Origin: Chondrus crispus
Taxonomy: Eukaryota > Rhodophyta > Florideophyceae > Gigartinales > Gigartinaceae
Assembly: GCF_000350225.1 (NCBI RefSeq)
Contig: NW_005179236.1
Span: 1 to 64,000, forward strand
DNA: 64,000 nt
Direction of reading: 5' to 3'
The notes under the pieces were generated by a model. The model made no database searches and was not told the DNA's origin. It saw nothing but the letters and a program-made list of their open reading frames with translations. Made by a program: the position numbers and the translations under genes. Within the stretch, counting starts at the first letter, position 1. Each line of letters opens with the position of its first letter. Below are positions 11,031 to 21,438 of this stretch, one piece after another.

Positions 11031-14000
11031 GACGCGGAGAAGACCCGCTCGTGGGAAGAAGACGTCCATATTGGTGCAGACGACAGTACCGTCCAGTCGG
11101 AAATTATGGACATGCTGTCCGAGTTCAAGGACATGTGGTCCGGCCACTTGGGTAAGATTGATGCTACGAAGCATCGCATCGAGCTGAAGCCCGGTGCGAA
11201 GCCGATCTACCAAGCACCCTACCGAGCCGGACCCATCGCACGCGAGAAGGAGAAGAAGGAAATCGACCGCATGCTGCGCGCGGGAGTCATCGAACCGACA
11301 TCGGCCAAGTGGGCGAGCCCCGTGGTCTTCGTCCCTAAAAAGGACGGGACCATGCGGTTCTGTGTGGACTACCGCAAGCTAAACGCCGTTACGGTTCGCG
11401 ACTCCTACCCACTACCGCGCATGGACGAATGAATCGACTCGCTCGGCGATGCCACTGTCTTTACCACGCTAGACTGTAATAGGGGGTATTGGCAGGTGGA
11501 GATCGCCGAGGAGGACCGCGACAAAACTACGTTCGCGTCGCATTCGGGCCTCTACCGCTTCCTACGCATGCCGTTCGGTCTCAAAAACGCGCCCGCGACA
11601 TTTCAACGAGCGGTCGACATCATCCTGTCCCGCGTGAAATGGGAGACCGCGCTGGTCTACCTCGATGACGTCATCGTCTACTCTCGAACCGTTACGGAAC
11701 ATATGGCACACGTGCGCGAGGTACTACGGCTTCTACATACCGCGGGCGTGTCGCTAAAATTGGCGAAGTGCGCGTTTTTCGACACCTCCGTAACCTATCT
11801 CGGGCACGTCATTCGTCCGGGACGGTTGGAGGTGGAGCGACGCAACGTCATTGCGATCGAGCGCGCGCGCGCGCCTACGAACCAAACGGAACTGCGATCC
11901 TTTCTCGGGATGTGCAACGTGTACCGACGGTTTGTGCAAGGATTCGCGAAGATCGCCGCGCCGCTGAATAAGAAGACCGGCAAGAATCAGGCCTACGAGT
12001 TCGAGATCTTAACCGATGCGGAATACGCGGCGTTTGAGGAATTGAAGCGGCGCCTCGTGTCGCCGCCAATCCTCGCGCTGCCCCGCTACGGACGGAAATA
12101 TACGCTGGACACCGACGCGTGCGGACACCAAGTGGGTTGCGCCCTTCTACAGGAGCAACCCGATGGAGGTGCTCGACCGATTGGATACTGGAGCCGCGCG
12201 TTGACCGACGCGGAGCGCAATTATACGACTACCGAAAAAGAATGCTTGGCCGTAGTGTGGAGCATCCTCACCCTACGGCCGTACCTATACGGAAGCGCGT
12301 TCAACCTCCGCACGGATCACGAGGCCCTACGCTGGGTCCTCAATTTAGCGGACAGTTCCGGTCGGCTCGCTCGCTGGCGCCTGCGCTTGGCGGAGTACGA
12401 CTACGAGGTACAGTACCGCCCAGGCGTCAAGCACCAACTCGCGGACGGCGAATCGCGCTTACGTACTGATAGAGAAGACACCGAACCGGTCGATGATGAG
12501 GTCCCGTGCTTCGCGGTCCAGTACGATGAGGGCAGCGAGGCCCTCTTGGACAATGTGCACTGGGACCCACCGCAAGACCGTCCGGACGGTTGTCACGCGC
12601 TCGCGATAACTCCCGAGGAACGCGACGCTGCGTCCCTCTCGGTTGAGGAATTTCTACGCGAACAAGCTGAGGACGCCTTCTGTCGCTTCGCCGCGGAAAC
12701 CGTCGGGACGCCGAACTCGAAGTTCGACATCGACCGTTACGGATTTCTCGTGAGGACGTCCCCGCTGGACGGAACCCTGCAGCGCGTGGTACCGACTCGG
12801 TTGCGCCCCCGGGTACTGTACCTGGCACACCATCCGAGGTTGGCAGGTCACCCGGGAGCGACGCGTATGTACTACACCATTCGCAGGGAGTACTACTGGC
12901 CACACATGGCCAGCGACGCGTTTTCGACCGTACGGAATTGCACCTCGTGTGCTGCGACCCGCGGGACGCTTGTCAAGAACCAAAAGGATCTCAAGCTGTT
13001 CCCCGCGGCGGGCCCCTTGGAGTTTGTCGCGATGGACCTCCTGGGGCCCCTGCCCAAGACCGCGCACGGAAACCAACACGTGTTGGTAATTACCGACCGG
13101 TTCTCCAAGCTAACGCGCAGTATCCCGCTCCGGACCACAACCGCTTCGGTCGTCGCAAACGCGTTTTTAGACAACTGGGTCTACGTTTACGGAGCGCCGC
13201 GCTACGTAATAACCGACAATGGCCCCCAATTCGCTGCGAAATTCTTCGACGCGGTATGCGCCCTCCTGGGGGTGCGGCATTATCTCACGACAGCCTACCA
13301 CCCCCAGTCGAATGGGCAGACCGAACGGTTCAATCACGCTGGTGCAACGCCTCCGGCACTACGTGGAGGAGCACCAGCGCGATTGGGACGACTAAGTGCA
13401 GCCGCTGACCTTTGCGTACAATACGCAGGTCCACCGGTCGACGGAGACGACTCCGTTCGACCTGGTGTTAACGCGGCCACCGTCCGGTTTGATTCTCCCC
13501 GGTACTGTGCCACAGGACGCGGGGACCCATCGAGAGGACCGGCGAACCCCGGTGCAGTACAAGCGCGCCACGCTGCGCAAGCTTCGCGACGCTCTCGACC
13601 GCGCCCGGACGAAATTATGCGCATCGCAAAAGCGGTACAAGGAAGATTTTGACAAGAAGGTCCGCTTCCGTCCGGTCGTTGTGGCGGGCGATTTTGTCTA
13701 CGTTGATCGCCCGCCCCGCCCGTTGACAAGCGTCGAGCGACGCACGCGTGCGCAAGGTACGACCGGAACGGACGAGCTCTCTGTCAAACTTCTACCAAGG
13801 ACAGAGGGGCCGTTTTGCGTGCGCTCCGCTACGGACACCACGGTCCTCATCGAGCAGGACGGTGTGGAGAACCGCGTGAGCATCGACCGCGTCACAAAAA
13901 TGCCACGCGGGCCGGGGGACACTGTCACCTCGGCCATTCCATCCGCATCGGACGCACAAGCCACAACGCCCCGCGCAGAATACGTCGTTGACCGCATCGT

Positions 14001-14333
14001 CGGACACCGTATGACCCGCGGCGGCATCGAGTACAAGGTTCGCTGGTACGGGTACGCCGCTTCCGACGATACCTACGAGCCCTCCGAGGGGCTCCCGCAA
14101 CCTTTCATCGACCGATATTGGCGTACGCGCCAAGGACGGACAAGCGCGCTCGCGTAGCGCTCCTTCCGGCCTCGCATGGCCGAACCGTCAGGACGACCTC
14201 GCTCGCACGCGTCGTGCACTGCCGCCCGCACGCGCCAAAAGGAAAAGGCAAGGAACACCGCTAATCGGCTCTGTTTACTGTGGGCGAAGCCCCTAATGGG
14301 CTACGCGAAAGCGGGCGACCAACGGGTCGGGGC

Positions 14334-16355
14334 TCAAGAACGACGCGTGCGCTTAGCCGGCGGAGCCGCCGCGGCATCTTCGGGCGCGGAGCGCGAGGCC
14401 CCGACCGTAGCGGCAGGCATCGGCGGCGCCGCGAGACGTTGGCTGACGACCGCGAGGATGTCCTTCACGCCGGGGAGCTTCTCGTGATGCTCGACGCGCT
14501 CACGCTCCGCCGCGGTGGAGGCCTCTTGGAGCGCCGCGACGGTCGTCTCCAGCTGCTTGGCTTGGTGCATCCACTCGCGCGCCTGCAGCAGCGCCTGCTC
14601 AACCGACGAAGGAACTGTTGCCCCCTCGAAGGAGCAAGCGTACTGCAGGGCAGTGAACGCGGCCTCCTCACGGAGGCGCTCCGGGGAAGACCGGCCGGAC
14701 GGTTGTGGAGCGGGAGGAGGCGGCATCGGAACGGGACGATGATAGCCTTCGGTACCGGTCACCACGCTGATGTGTGGGGGGCTTGAGGTGGGGGCCGAAA
14801 TTCCCACGACACCGGGGGGTTCTCTTAACCCCTTCGGTGAGTCGCTCTGGATCGAGGCCACGCGAGCGGATCCGCCGCGGGCCGGTACCGCGGTCTCGAC
14901 GACGCTCCTCACCGCACCGGTTCCTGCATCGCGCGGCGGCGCGACATCGGCATCGGCAAGCAAGCCGCCCGTGTCACCCGCGTCGACCGTGTCGACTGCG
15001 CCGTCCACGTCGACCGCGACGGTCGCGTCCGCTGGACCGGGGGCCGCGCTGCCACCATCGGCACCGGTCTCTGCCTCGGCTCCGGCGAGCATCGGTAGGG
15101 TACACCGCTGGTTCCAGCTGAACCACGCGAAGTCCGGCCGGCCGCTCCAATCCATACCCTCGGTGAAGGCCAACAGCTGCGTCGCGTACGCCGCGTCAAA
15201 CGCCGTACCCTCGAGGATCTCCGCGATACCGACCGAGCGGATTAAATCGATGAGCCCCGCCGAGAGGCGGAAGAGCAGGCCGCGCTCACCGAACGGTTCC
15301 TCGCGCCGCGCGATCAGCCGCGGGTCGGGACACTTCGTGAAGAACGGCAGTCCCTCGCGAGCGGCGTGCAAGAAGCACAGGAAAGCCAAGACCGCCCATT
15401 CGGAAAGCATGATCGCGTGCACCAAGACGCTCGTTCGCTCCTTTTCCGCGGATTCCGATCGGCCGAGCGGCAACCAATGCGCCGCCACGTACGCCATGAC
15501 GCTCGGCGTCGGTACCCACAGGTACTCCGGCGCCTCGAACGTCGACCAGTTCGGCGGGAGCGCGGGGTACAGGTCACGCCGCGCGGCGCTGGGCACCGAG
15601 AAAAACTCGGCGCTGTGCCACATGTGGAAGAAATCGTCCACCCGGCGCCAGCGCAGCCGACTCTCGCGCGCTGCGTCCTCACCCCACCGCGCTCGGTTCG
15701 CAACGCTGTACCAGCTGTCGAAAGGCCGCGGAAAGGCCACCAAGCGAACGTCGGGCGCGAGGCCCTCGTAGCGGCGATACCGACCGAAGAGGTTCAGCAG
15801 CGAGATGTGGTACTTTTCCTCGCCCTCGCAGCGGACGTAAAGCAAGTCACTGCCCGCCGCGGCCGGCGTCCGACACGGAGCGTGACGCCACCGCGCCTTC
15901 CACGCGCTGGCGCGGTTCTCTTGCGCCACGGCACCGCGTCCGGACGGAGTCTTGATCGCGCGCACCATCGGAATGGCCGCGAACCTCGCCGCGTCCAGCA
16001 AGTTCCGCTGAACGTACTCCTCGACCGTAAGCGGAGGCTTGCGGCCCGCAGCGCGTCGGCGAGCGCGCCGGCGGCGGTGGTCCATCGAGGACCCGGGCCA
16101 CAGCGACCGTACGGAACCGACGCCGCTGCGCAGCCAGCCCGGGGTACTCGGGGCGGTGAATACCCGCCCCAGCGATGTTGTCGCTCCCCGTCCGGCCGGC
16201 TCAAGCGCTACGCTACTCGACGGCGCCGGCGCCGCGTACGGCGCCTCGGAAGCGGCCCTTGTGAGCGGCGTGCTCGCAGCGGGCAGCGGCGACATGGGAG
16301 GCGGCGGCAGCTCCACGGGGAGCCCCGGGTCCGCCTGGACCATTCTTGGAGCCAC
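14334..16355 (-). CDS. Antisense accessory protein of gypsy element E2 (aORF family), 673 aa
   Basis: A long minus-strand frame lies directly after the E2 chromodomain; related low-complexity coding sequence continues upstream on the same strand to about 16.88 kb. The middle of the protein (about residues 180-430) lines up by eye with the E4 product: PALPPNW followed by LWVPTPSVMAYVAAHWL, the EW core IMLSEWAVLAF at about 315-325, and IAEILEGTAFDAAY...GMDW, corresponding to LDEVLGGAWVSSQ...QVDW in E4. The C-terminal ~120 residues are Glu/Ala/Leu-rich and look like a coiled coil. The N-terminus is Pro/Ala-rich with a basic stretch (RRRRARRRAAGRK, about 94-106) that could be a nuclear or nucleic-acid-binding signal. 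No catalytic motif was recognised. Confidence 0.65.
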   Translation of the reverse strand: MAPRMVQADPGLPVELPPPPMSPLPAASTPLTRAASEAPYAAPAPSSSVALEPAGRGATTSLGRVFTAPSTPGWLRSGVGSVRSLWPGSSMDHRRRRARRRAAGRKPPLTVEEYVQRNLLDAARFAAIPMVRAIKTPSGRGAVAQENRASAWKARWRHAPCRTPAAAGSDLLYVRCEGEEKYHISLLNLFGRYRRYEGLAPDVRLVAFPRPFDSWYSVANRARWGEDAARESRLRWRRVDDFFHMWHSAEFFSVPSAARRDLYPALPPNWSTFEAPEYLWVPTPSVMAYVAAHWLPLGRSESAEKERTSVLVHAIMLSEWAVLAFLCFLHAAREGLPFFTKCPDPRLIARREEPFGERGLLFRLSAGLIDLIRSVGIAEILEGTAFDAAYATQLLAFTEGMDWSGRPDFAWFSWNQRCTLPMLAGAEAETGADGGSAAPGPADATVAVDVDGAVDTVDAGDTGGLLADADVAPPRDAGTGAVRSVVETAVPARGGSARVASIQSDSPKGLREPPGVVGISAPTSSPPHISVVTGTEGYHRPVPMPPPPAPQPSGRSSPERLREEAAFTALQYACSFEGATVPSSVEQALLQAREWMHQAKQLETTVAALQEASTAAERERVEHHEKLPGVKDILAVVSQRLAAPPMPAATVGASRSAPEDAAAAPPAKRTRRS

Positions 16356-16917
16356 GCCCGCGAGGGGCAGCGGCGAGGACTGTGTTGTTTAGGCGCCCAG
16401 CGGTGGCGAAGCAACCGGTACGGGCGAATCAATTGGCGCTTGCGCGGGCCCCGCCACTCCAGTGGACGGTTGCAGGCCGTCGCGAAGGCGTCGCCGCGGT
16501 TGGAAGGTGGGACCGACCGGCGTCGCTGCCGGAGCCCGAGGCGGGCTCAACGGCTGCCTGTACGCGCGTACAGCCGGAGTGTCGCGATGACCGTCCATCG
16601 GTTGGTTGAAGAGCCGCTGTAGGGGGATGTCGTCGTCGCTGTCGGAGGAGGTTTCTGAGTTCGCAGGGGAGTGATTGGGAAGAATTGGGGGGTCAGTGTG
16701 GATCGCGTGGGGAGAATCGGAAGACGCGCTCTTCGAATCGGACGAACTCGCGGCGTTATATACCGCTAGCTCGCTGACGAGCCAGGGGGCATGATCGTCC
16801 ACACGGAGGGGCTTCTGTTCCCGCATCGTACGCAATAGAAGGAAACGTCCGGAACGGACCCGCGCGCTCGAGTAGAGGGTCACTACGGGGACGTAGCGAA
16901 AGCTAAGGGGGGAGGTC

Positions 16918-17462
16918 TGTAGTATAATGACCGGCGCGAGCGCGCGGAGGTCATCGGACGGCCGTATACGGTATACACGTGGGCGGCTGTGCCCACATGT
17001 AGCGAGCGCGCGCGCATGCCGAGCGGTCGTAATCTGGCGTACGTGTACAGTAATGCACGTGTCGTCCGAGCGGTAGTCTACGCGTGTTACGTGTGCGCGT
17101 TAGCACACGTGTCGTCCGTGCGGTAGTCTGTAAGCAACACGCGTGTACAGTAGTGCACACGTGTAGTAGCAGCGTCCGTGCCGTAGTAGCAATTATGGCG
17201 CTAGTTTTTTAATTGTGTACTGTACCCGGCACGCACTAGGCGGCAGGTACTGTACTACTGTACTGGGACAGGTGTCCGAGGCGTCCCTCTGCGGGGTTGA
17301 GACCTGGCACCCGTCCCCACCAGTAAACGGGGGCAAGCTCGCCCCCGTCCCTTTTGGGCCTACGTACGTCCGTTTTCGGTTGTCTGTCGCGCGCGCTGGC
17401 TTCTAACCCGTTACTGGTCGCTCCTGTTCACGCACCACGGGGCGACTGCGCGTAACCGGCCA
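16918..17462. repeat. Probable 3' LTR of E2
   Basis: It starts TGTAGTATAATG right after a polypurine stretch and is full of short inverted repeats containing CACGTG (for example GTATACACGTGGGC and GTGCACACGTGT). No second copy exists in the window, because the 5' end of E2 is missing. The end near 17462 is a guess from a terminal CA and from the change to AT-richer host-like sequence. Confidence 0.4.
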
Positions 17463-17834
17463 GTGAGCCACTCTCTTTTCGCGAGCTCGTCCGATCGGTT
17501 CAATTGGCGCGTTGCGTCCGCGCCGCGTGCTCCCTCGCTAAAGTCTCCGCCTCTCACCCAACCCAGGGCGGAGAGGAGTTATCCCACACGGTACAGCAGC
17601 TTTGCCGCGAGTTGGGATGCCGGGGTTTCCTCCGGGATGCTATGTTGGATTTGTCAATGCGATGCAATAGTTTTACCCTTTATAAGTAAACGTCATCTAA
17701 CTACAAACTTGAGACTTCTCTCCCTCAACATTCTCTCGCTCTCATTGTTTTCAACTTACCAAAACAGCACCCCATTCTAACCGAAGTCTGTATTTTTTCC
17801 TCACGCCGCACCCTCTCTTACGAGCTCAGGGATC
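17463..17834 (+). other. Leader/upstream region of the two-exon gene
   Basis: The base composition falls from GC-rich transposon to a more balanced sequence. No gene was seen. A pyrimidine-rich stretch (about 17715-17815, rich in CTC and TTC) lies before the ATG at 17835 and may hold the transcription start. Confidence 0.35.
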
Positions 17835-18784
17835 ATGGTTTCTGTCGGACGTTTGACCAAGAAGTCACTGGCTGTGCGCATGCTGCGTTCGAAGTTTGAG
17901 AAGGGGGAGGTCATCGGAGGTGAGTCACTGAAAGCTGTTCGGGAATCAAATGCGGTATTCCAAAAACACAAGCTGGGAAATTTTCGTACCTGCTACAACG
18001 CCATGCGTATAGAATTTGGAAGCAAGCCAATCACGAGAGGTAAGCCTGACTGGGAGTGTGACATTTACATGTGATTTATGATTGATATGTTTAACATTCA
18101 TTTGTCAAACTAATTTTTCTGTATTGTAAAGGCGTTGAGGCAGATGAATCTCGCGACAGTGTGGCCCTTGACCGATGTTATAGTGCCACAGACGGGCCCG
18201 GTTCTGCCTGTAAACGACGGGCGTCGACCGTATTTGTGGATGACGATGACGAGAGTGAAGAGGAAGAAGTGAATACTGGCGCTGGCGCGGAGCTGACTGC
18301 GGGAGAACTAGTCTTTAAGCCATTGTTCATGATCTCTAGGTGGATTGAAAGATTTACATTGATTAAGCGTTTGTGTGTGGCGATTATCTTGCCATCTGGA
18401 GTCGGCTCTGGTGATTTTACTATTACAGTGGTAGATGGGGGGCATTTTTTACAACATGCTGTACGATGGCCGAAGCCTCTTGCAGATGTTTTAGTTATGC
18501 ATCGCTGGAAACTATCTAATCCGAGCAGTGGGTTTATGCCCTACCATCCCTCAGTTATAGGATTCGAGTCAGCTTTAAGCGAACTCCGGAAGAGGAGTTC
18601 TGATGCTGTGGAGTCTATTGCGAGGATATCTTTACCGTTCGAGGTAATCACGCAGGTAGTTTCGAAAAGCAACCTATCTTTCAGGGAGGGAGGTGGGACC
18701 AAAATGCTGTACGTTGACCTAAAGGCTGCGGCAGTGGATGAGTACGGTGTAGTGGCTGATACTGAGGAGTTTACTGAAGTATAA
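17835..18784 (+). CDS. Two-exon gene of unknown function, about 285 aa after splicing
   Basis: Exon 1 runs from the ATG at 17835 to 18039. An intron of 92 bp (18040-18131) has a GTAAG donor, a CTAAT branch-like site and a TAAAG acceptor. Exon 2 continues in frame (phase 1) from 18132 to the TAA ending at 18784. The frame match across the intron is the main support. The protein starts with a basic segment (GRLTKKSLAVRMLRSKF) that may be helical. It has an acidic stretch (DDDDESEEEE) around residue 95, then a hydrophobic globular part (about 115-260) with motifs such as SGDFTITVVDGGHFLQ and RWPKPLADVLVMHRWK. No signal peptide or membrane segment is evident. I do not recognise the family. It may be a host gene or an accessory gene of a mobile element; its codon use is less GC-biased than that of the gypsy elements on its left. 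Confidence 0.65.
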
Positions 18785-19120
18785 AAGAGCTCAACATGTT
18801 TAGAAATAGGTTGCCGTAGAGTATCGTTTGTTTGGAACTTGTATTGCCAAATATCGAGTTTTCCCAGATCCCCCTGTATGCTGCTGGTATAAATTTAGCT
18901 TAGAGAAAAATGCTTATTAGTGAGTTGTACGCCTGCAAAAATGAGAAATGATTTCAGCACTTGTGAGCAAAAGACATTACACTGTAAATTCTTTTGCAGA
19001 ATTCTGCAATTGATGTCAGCTCCACATTCCCCATATCCACTAGTTCGTGAAGAGCAGTGAGAAAGTATTTGAGGACAGATGTCTTGCCAAATCGCGGGAA
19101 CTTCACATTTGTGATCATTG
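18785..19120 (-). other. Region with a possible coding fragment on the minus strand
   Basis: Between the two-exon gene and the exonuclease relic there is no clear gene. A minus-strand stretch at 18954-19122 reads MITNVKFPRFGKTSVL and goes on to LTALHELVDMGNVELT, ending in a stop. Its balanced composition looks more like protein than chance. It may be the last exon of an unrecognised gene or a relic. Confidence 0.25.
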
Positions 19121-20008
19121 CGACCTCACACGCAAGCAATCTGCCTCCGCCGTCTGTGGCGACCTCGCCCCCTCCTCCGCCGGGTCTTTCGGCGCGGGGT
19201 GTGCGGTGGCGATTGGCCGCCGCGCGAGGAAGGTCCAGGCGGGGGCGGGGGTGGTTGTGCAAGGGCGTCTGTGAGGGCTCCTGCAAAAAGCGGGACGAAC
19301 GGGCGATGGTGGAGGTGGCGTGCTACGCGGCAGACGCGCGAGGCGAGGGTGGGGGGCTGCGGTGCAAGTGGGTGGCCGCCGAGGAGGAGGAGGTGGGCGA
19401 CGGCGCGTTGCGCGGAGGCCGGGCGGGCGCAGGCGGCGGCGAGCGCGGCAAGCTCGTCATGGTGGCGCGCCGTAGCCGTTCTGGAGCACGATTCCCCCGC
19501 CAAGCCCTCCCGCCTCGCACTTTTCCACCTACATCCGCCCCTGCCACCTCCGGTCACGTTCGTCCCTCCCTTCAACGCCGTCGTCCCCGCACTGCGCTCC
19601 TTCATCGAGTCGGTGACCCTGCCCGGCCGGACCCCGCTCCTCGTCGCGCACAACGGCCCCTTCGACGCCGCCTTCCTGCACGCCCACCTCACCCGCGCAA
19701 ACCTCTCCCTCCCGTCTGACTGGTGCTTCGCCTGCTCCTACGCCCTCTCCCGCGCCCTCCTGCCCTCCGCCGCGCCCTCCTCGCTCTCCCAGGCCGCCCT
19801 CAACGCCCACTTCCGTGTCACCGCGCACGCCGAGCACCAAGCCCATCACGACGTCCGCATCGCGCGCCGAGTCCCCCACCGTCTCATCTCGCACCACAAG
19901 CATCCGCCCCCTCGCCTCCCACCTCGCCGAGTACCCAACCCCCCTAGACGCGTGCGCCGCCCGCTACGACACCCCTGCCCCCGCCGCGGCGCTCGCCTGC
20001 GGCCATGA
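19118..20008 (+). pseudogene. Relic of a DEDDh (DnaQ/RNase T-like) 3'-5' exonuclease domain
   Basis: Within this GC-rich open stretch, 19.55-19.87 kb encodes the second half of a DnaQ-type fold. FNAVVPALRSFIES leads into an ExoII-like motif AHNGPFDAAFL (about 19648-19680) and an ExoIII-like H...HHDV (about 19828-19852). The ExoI motif (D-x-E-T-T) is not visible upstream, where the frame is low-complexity. After HHDV the family resemblance is lost in this frame. Known members trim DNA or RNA 3' ends or proofread replication. Without ExoI this copy could not be active, so I call it a fragment; a missed upstream exon carrying ExoI is the alternative. Confidence 0.45.
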
Positions 20009-20607
20009 CGCACATCGCCTCGCTGTACGTCGTGGTTTCTGGTGCCGGGACGGGCGCAGGAGCGATTGAACAGGGACGGCAGCGGCGGGAGAGTGGTGCC
20101 TGCGTAGGCGACGCGGAAGTCGGCGACGGTGCACTTTAGCCGTGCAGACGAGGTGCAGGATGAGATATGGGGATTGGATAGTCCGGTGAGATGCATCAAA
20201 ACGGCAGAAGATGAAAATGCCGATCGCGAGGCTGCCCTGCGCCGCCTCCAAATACCACCTGTAGCCACAGACGGAGATAAAGCTCTAATACGGCACGCCG
20301 CTAGAGTAAAGTCTGTTTGTTTCATCATGTAGTTGGTGATTATGACTGGCATCGACTCGTGCGGGCGATAAAGTGTTGAGGCCTGCAGTGTATTACTCCC
20401 GTCATACTCATGAGGCTGGCGTGCGTATACGAGGAAATTTTTCGTGAGTTTATCAATTTCCGTCTAACTCTTCAGCAACCAATTGCTGAAGAGTTGCTCA
20501 TATTTATTTCTCACAAGCGCTAGCGTATACTCTAATGTTTCTATGCTCGGCTTGTAAACTAGCCTCAAAAAAGAAAGGGAGCACTGCCGCACTGCCCGCG
20601 CCAACGC

Positions 20608-20762
20608 CCAATGCGGGCAAGCTGTTGTGTTGGTTGTGATGACGCGAGTAATGGGGCTGACCGCGCGCATGCGTAGGTCAGAGATAGTGTTTGTGCGCGG
20701 AGTCTTTGGGGATAACGGTGTCGATGGCGACCCGGTCGCCCCACCTTTGTTAACCAGACCCT
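20608..20762 (-). repeat. Orphan copy of the Sel1-gene upstream block
   Basis: About 140 bp nearly matches 25115-25262, including the shared words GTGATGACGCGAGTAATGG, GCGCATGCGTAGGTC and GTTTGTGCGCGGAGTCTTTG, and the common GGCGACCCGGTCGCCCCACC. By eye, identity is well above 80%. At 25.1 kb this block abuts the start codon of a minus-strand Sel1-repeat gene; here no such gene follows. A shorter related piece (about 61925-61975) lies near the Sel1 gene at the right end. Confidence 0.7.
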
Positions 20763-20972
20763 CACCTTCACTGTAATCCTTCGCTTGACGTTTTAGTAAT
20801 TATCAATTAAATCTAAGTTGGTGCGCATTCTACTGTCATTTCCCGAAGATCTGTTTCAGCCAACCGCCGCATTACAGCAGACAGATTTCAGTGGAATTCA
20901 ACAGGGGCCAATGCTACGTGTACACTTGGATACGTGGCGCAGAGGCTGCAGCATCCCCTGATCCCAGACGTT

Positions 20973-21008
20973 GCTCGTCTCTCCGCTCGTCTCTCCGCTC
21001 GTCTCTCC
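20973..21008. repeat. 12-bp tandem repeat, three perfect units
   Basis: The unit GCTCGTCTCTCC occurs three times in a row. Confidence 0.9.
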
Positions 21009-21438
21009 GCCGTCATCCCGCCTTGCTCCAAGACCCAGACAACCCCTGAGGCCAGGACGCTGTCGAGTGGGGCGCAGCTGTGACAAGAGTACATTGCACT
21101 AGCAGTCCCATGTCTTCATGTCCAAGCCTTGCATTCCTCTTCAGCGTCGCCGCTCATCGTACCTCCCCACGGCACCATTGCCAAAGCCATTACTCTTGAG
21201 GGCATTACTCTGGAGGGCATGATAGCGATCAACGAGATTTTCTACATACCGAAACGGAACCCTTGTGCAGCCGTCTGCGTGACACCAAGGATGCCATCCC
21301 CTCCCTCCTTCAAAGGCGTGCCCACGTCGCCGATCCCCGCAACGTCGGCCAACAAGTCACCCGCGCAGTCGTCCACCGCCTCCTCCCCTTTCAGATTGTT
21401 GGATGCCATGCACCGGCCCCGTCTGCCCCGTCCTGGAC

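Larger units (their letters stand above)
10563..17462 (+). mobile_element. E2: Ty3/gypsy chromovirus-type element without recognisable gag or protease, broken
   Basis: Parts in order: a low-complexity leader at 10.56-11.10 kb; reverse transcriptase at about 11.1-11.8 kb ([18 protein letters not shown]); RNase H at about 11.9-12.5 kb (DTDACGHQVGC, ERNYTTTEKE); integrase zinc finger at about 12.83-12.97 kb; DDE core at about 13.0-13.35 kb (DLLGPLP, TDNGPQF, SNGQTERFN); GPF module; and a chromodomain near 13.98-14.13 kb (YKVRWYGYAA). An antisense frame covers about 14.33-16.88 kb. A polypurine stretch (AAGGGGGGAGG) precedes a TGTAGTATAATG start at 16918, taken as the 3' LTR, which I end tentatively at a CA near 17462. 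Gag and the aspartic protease are absent, so the copy is 5'-truncated or of a reduced type. It is broken, with about three interruptions. Confidence 0.8.
20009..21438. other. Intergenic region with repeats, no clear gene
   Basis: It contains a short plus-strand frame at 20129-20332 (DEIWGLDSPVRCIKTAEDE) that may be an orphan exon, a 12-bp tandem repeat at 20973-21008, and at about 20608-20762 a copy of the block that lies upstream of the Sel1-repeat gene at 25.1 kb. Nothing else was supported. Confidence 0.4.

Noticed and set aside
15366-16622. 418-aa plus-strand frame opposite the E2 antisense gene
   Set aside because: It is the mirror of the minus-strand coding frame, rich in Arg and Gln, without motif; the minus-strand frame shows the family resemblance.
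19057-19719. 220-aa plus-strand Gly/Arg-rich frame overlapping the exonuclease relic
   Set aside because: A shadow of the GC-rich sequence; the exonuclease motifs lie in another frame.
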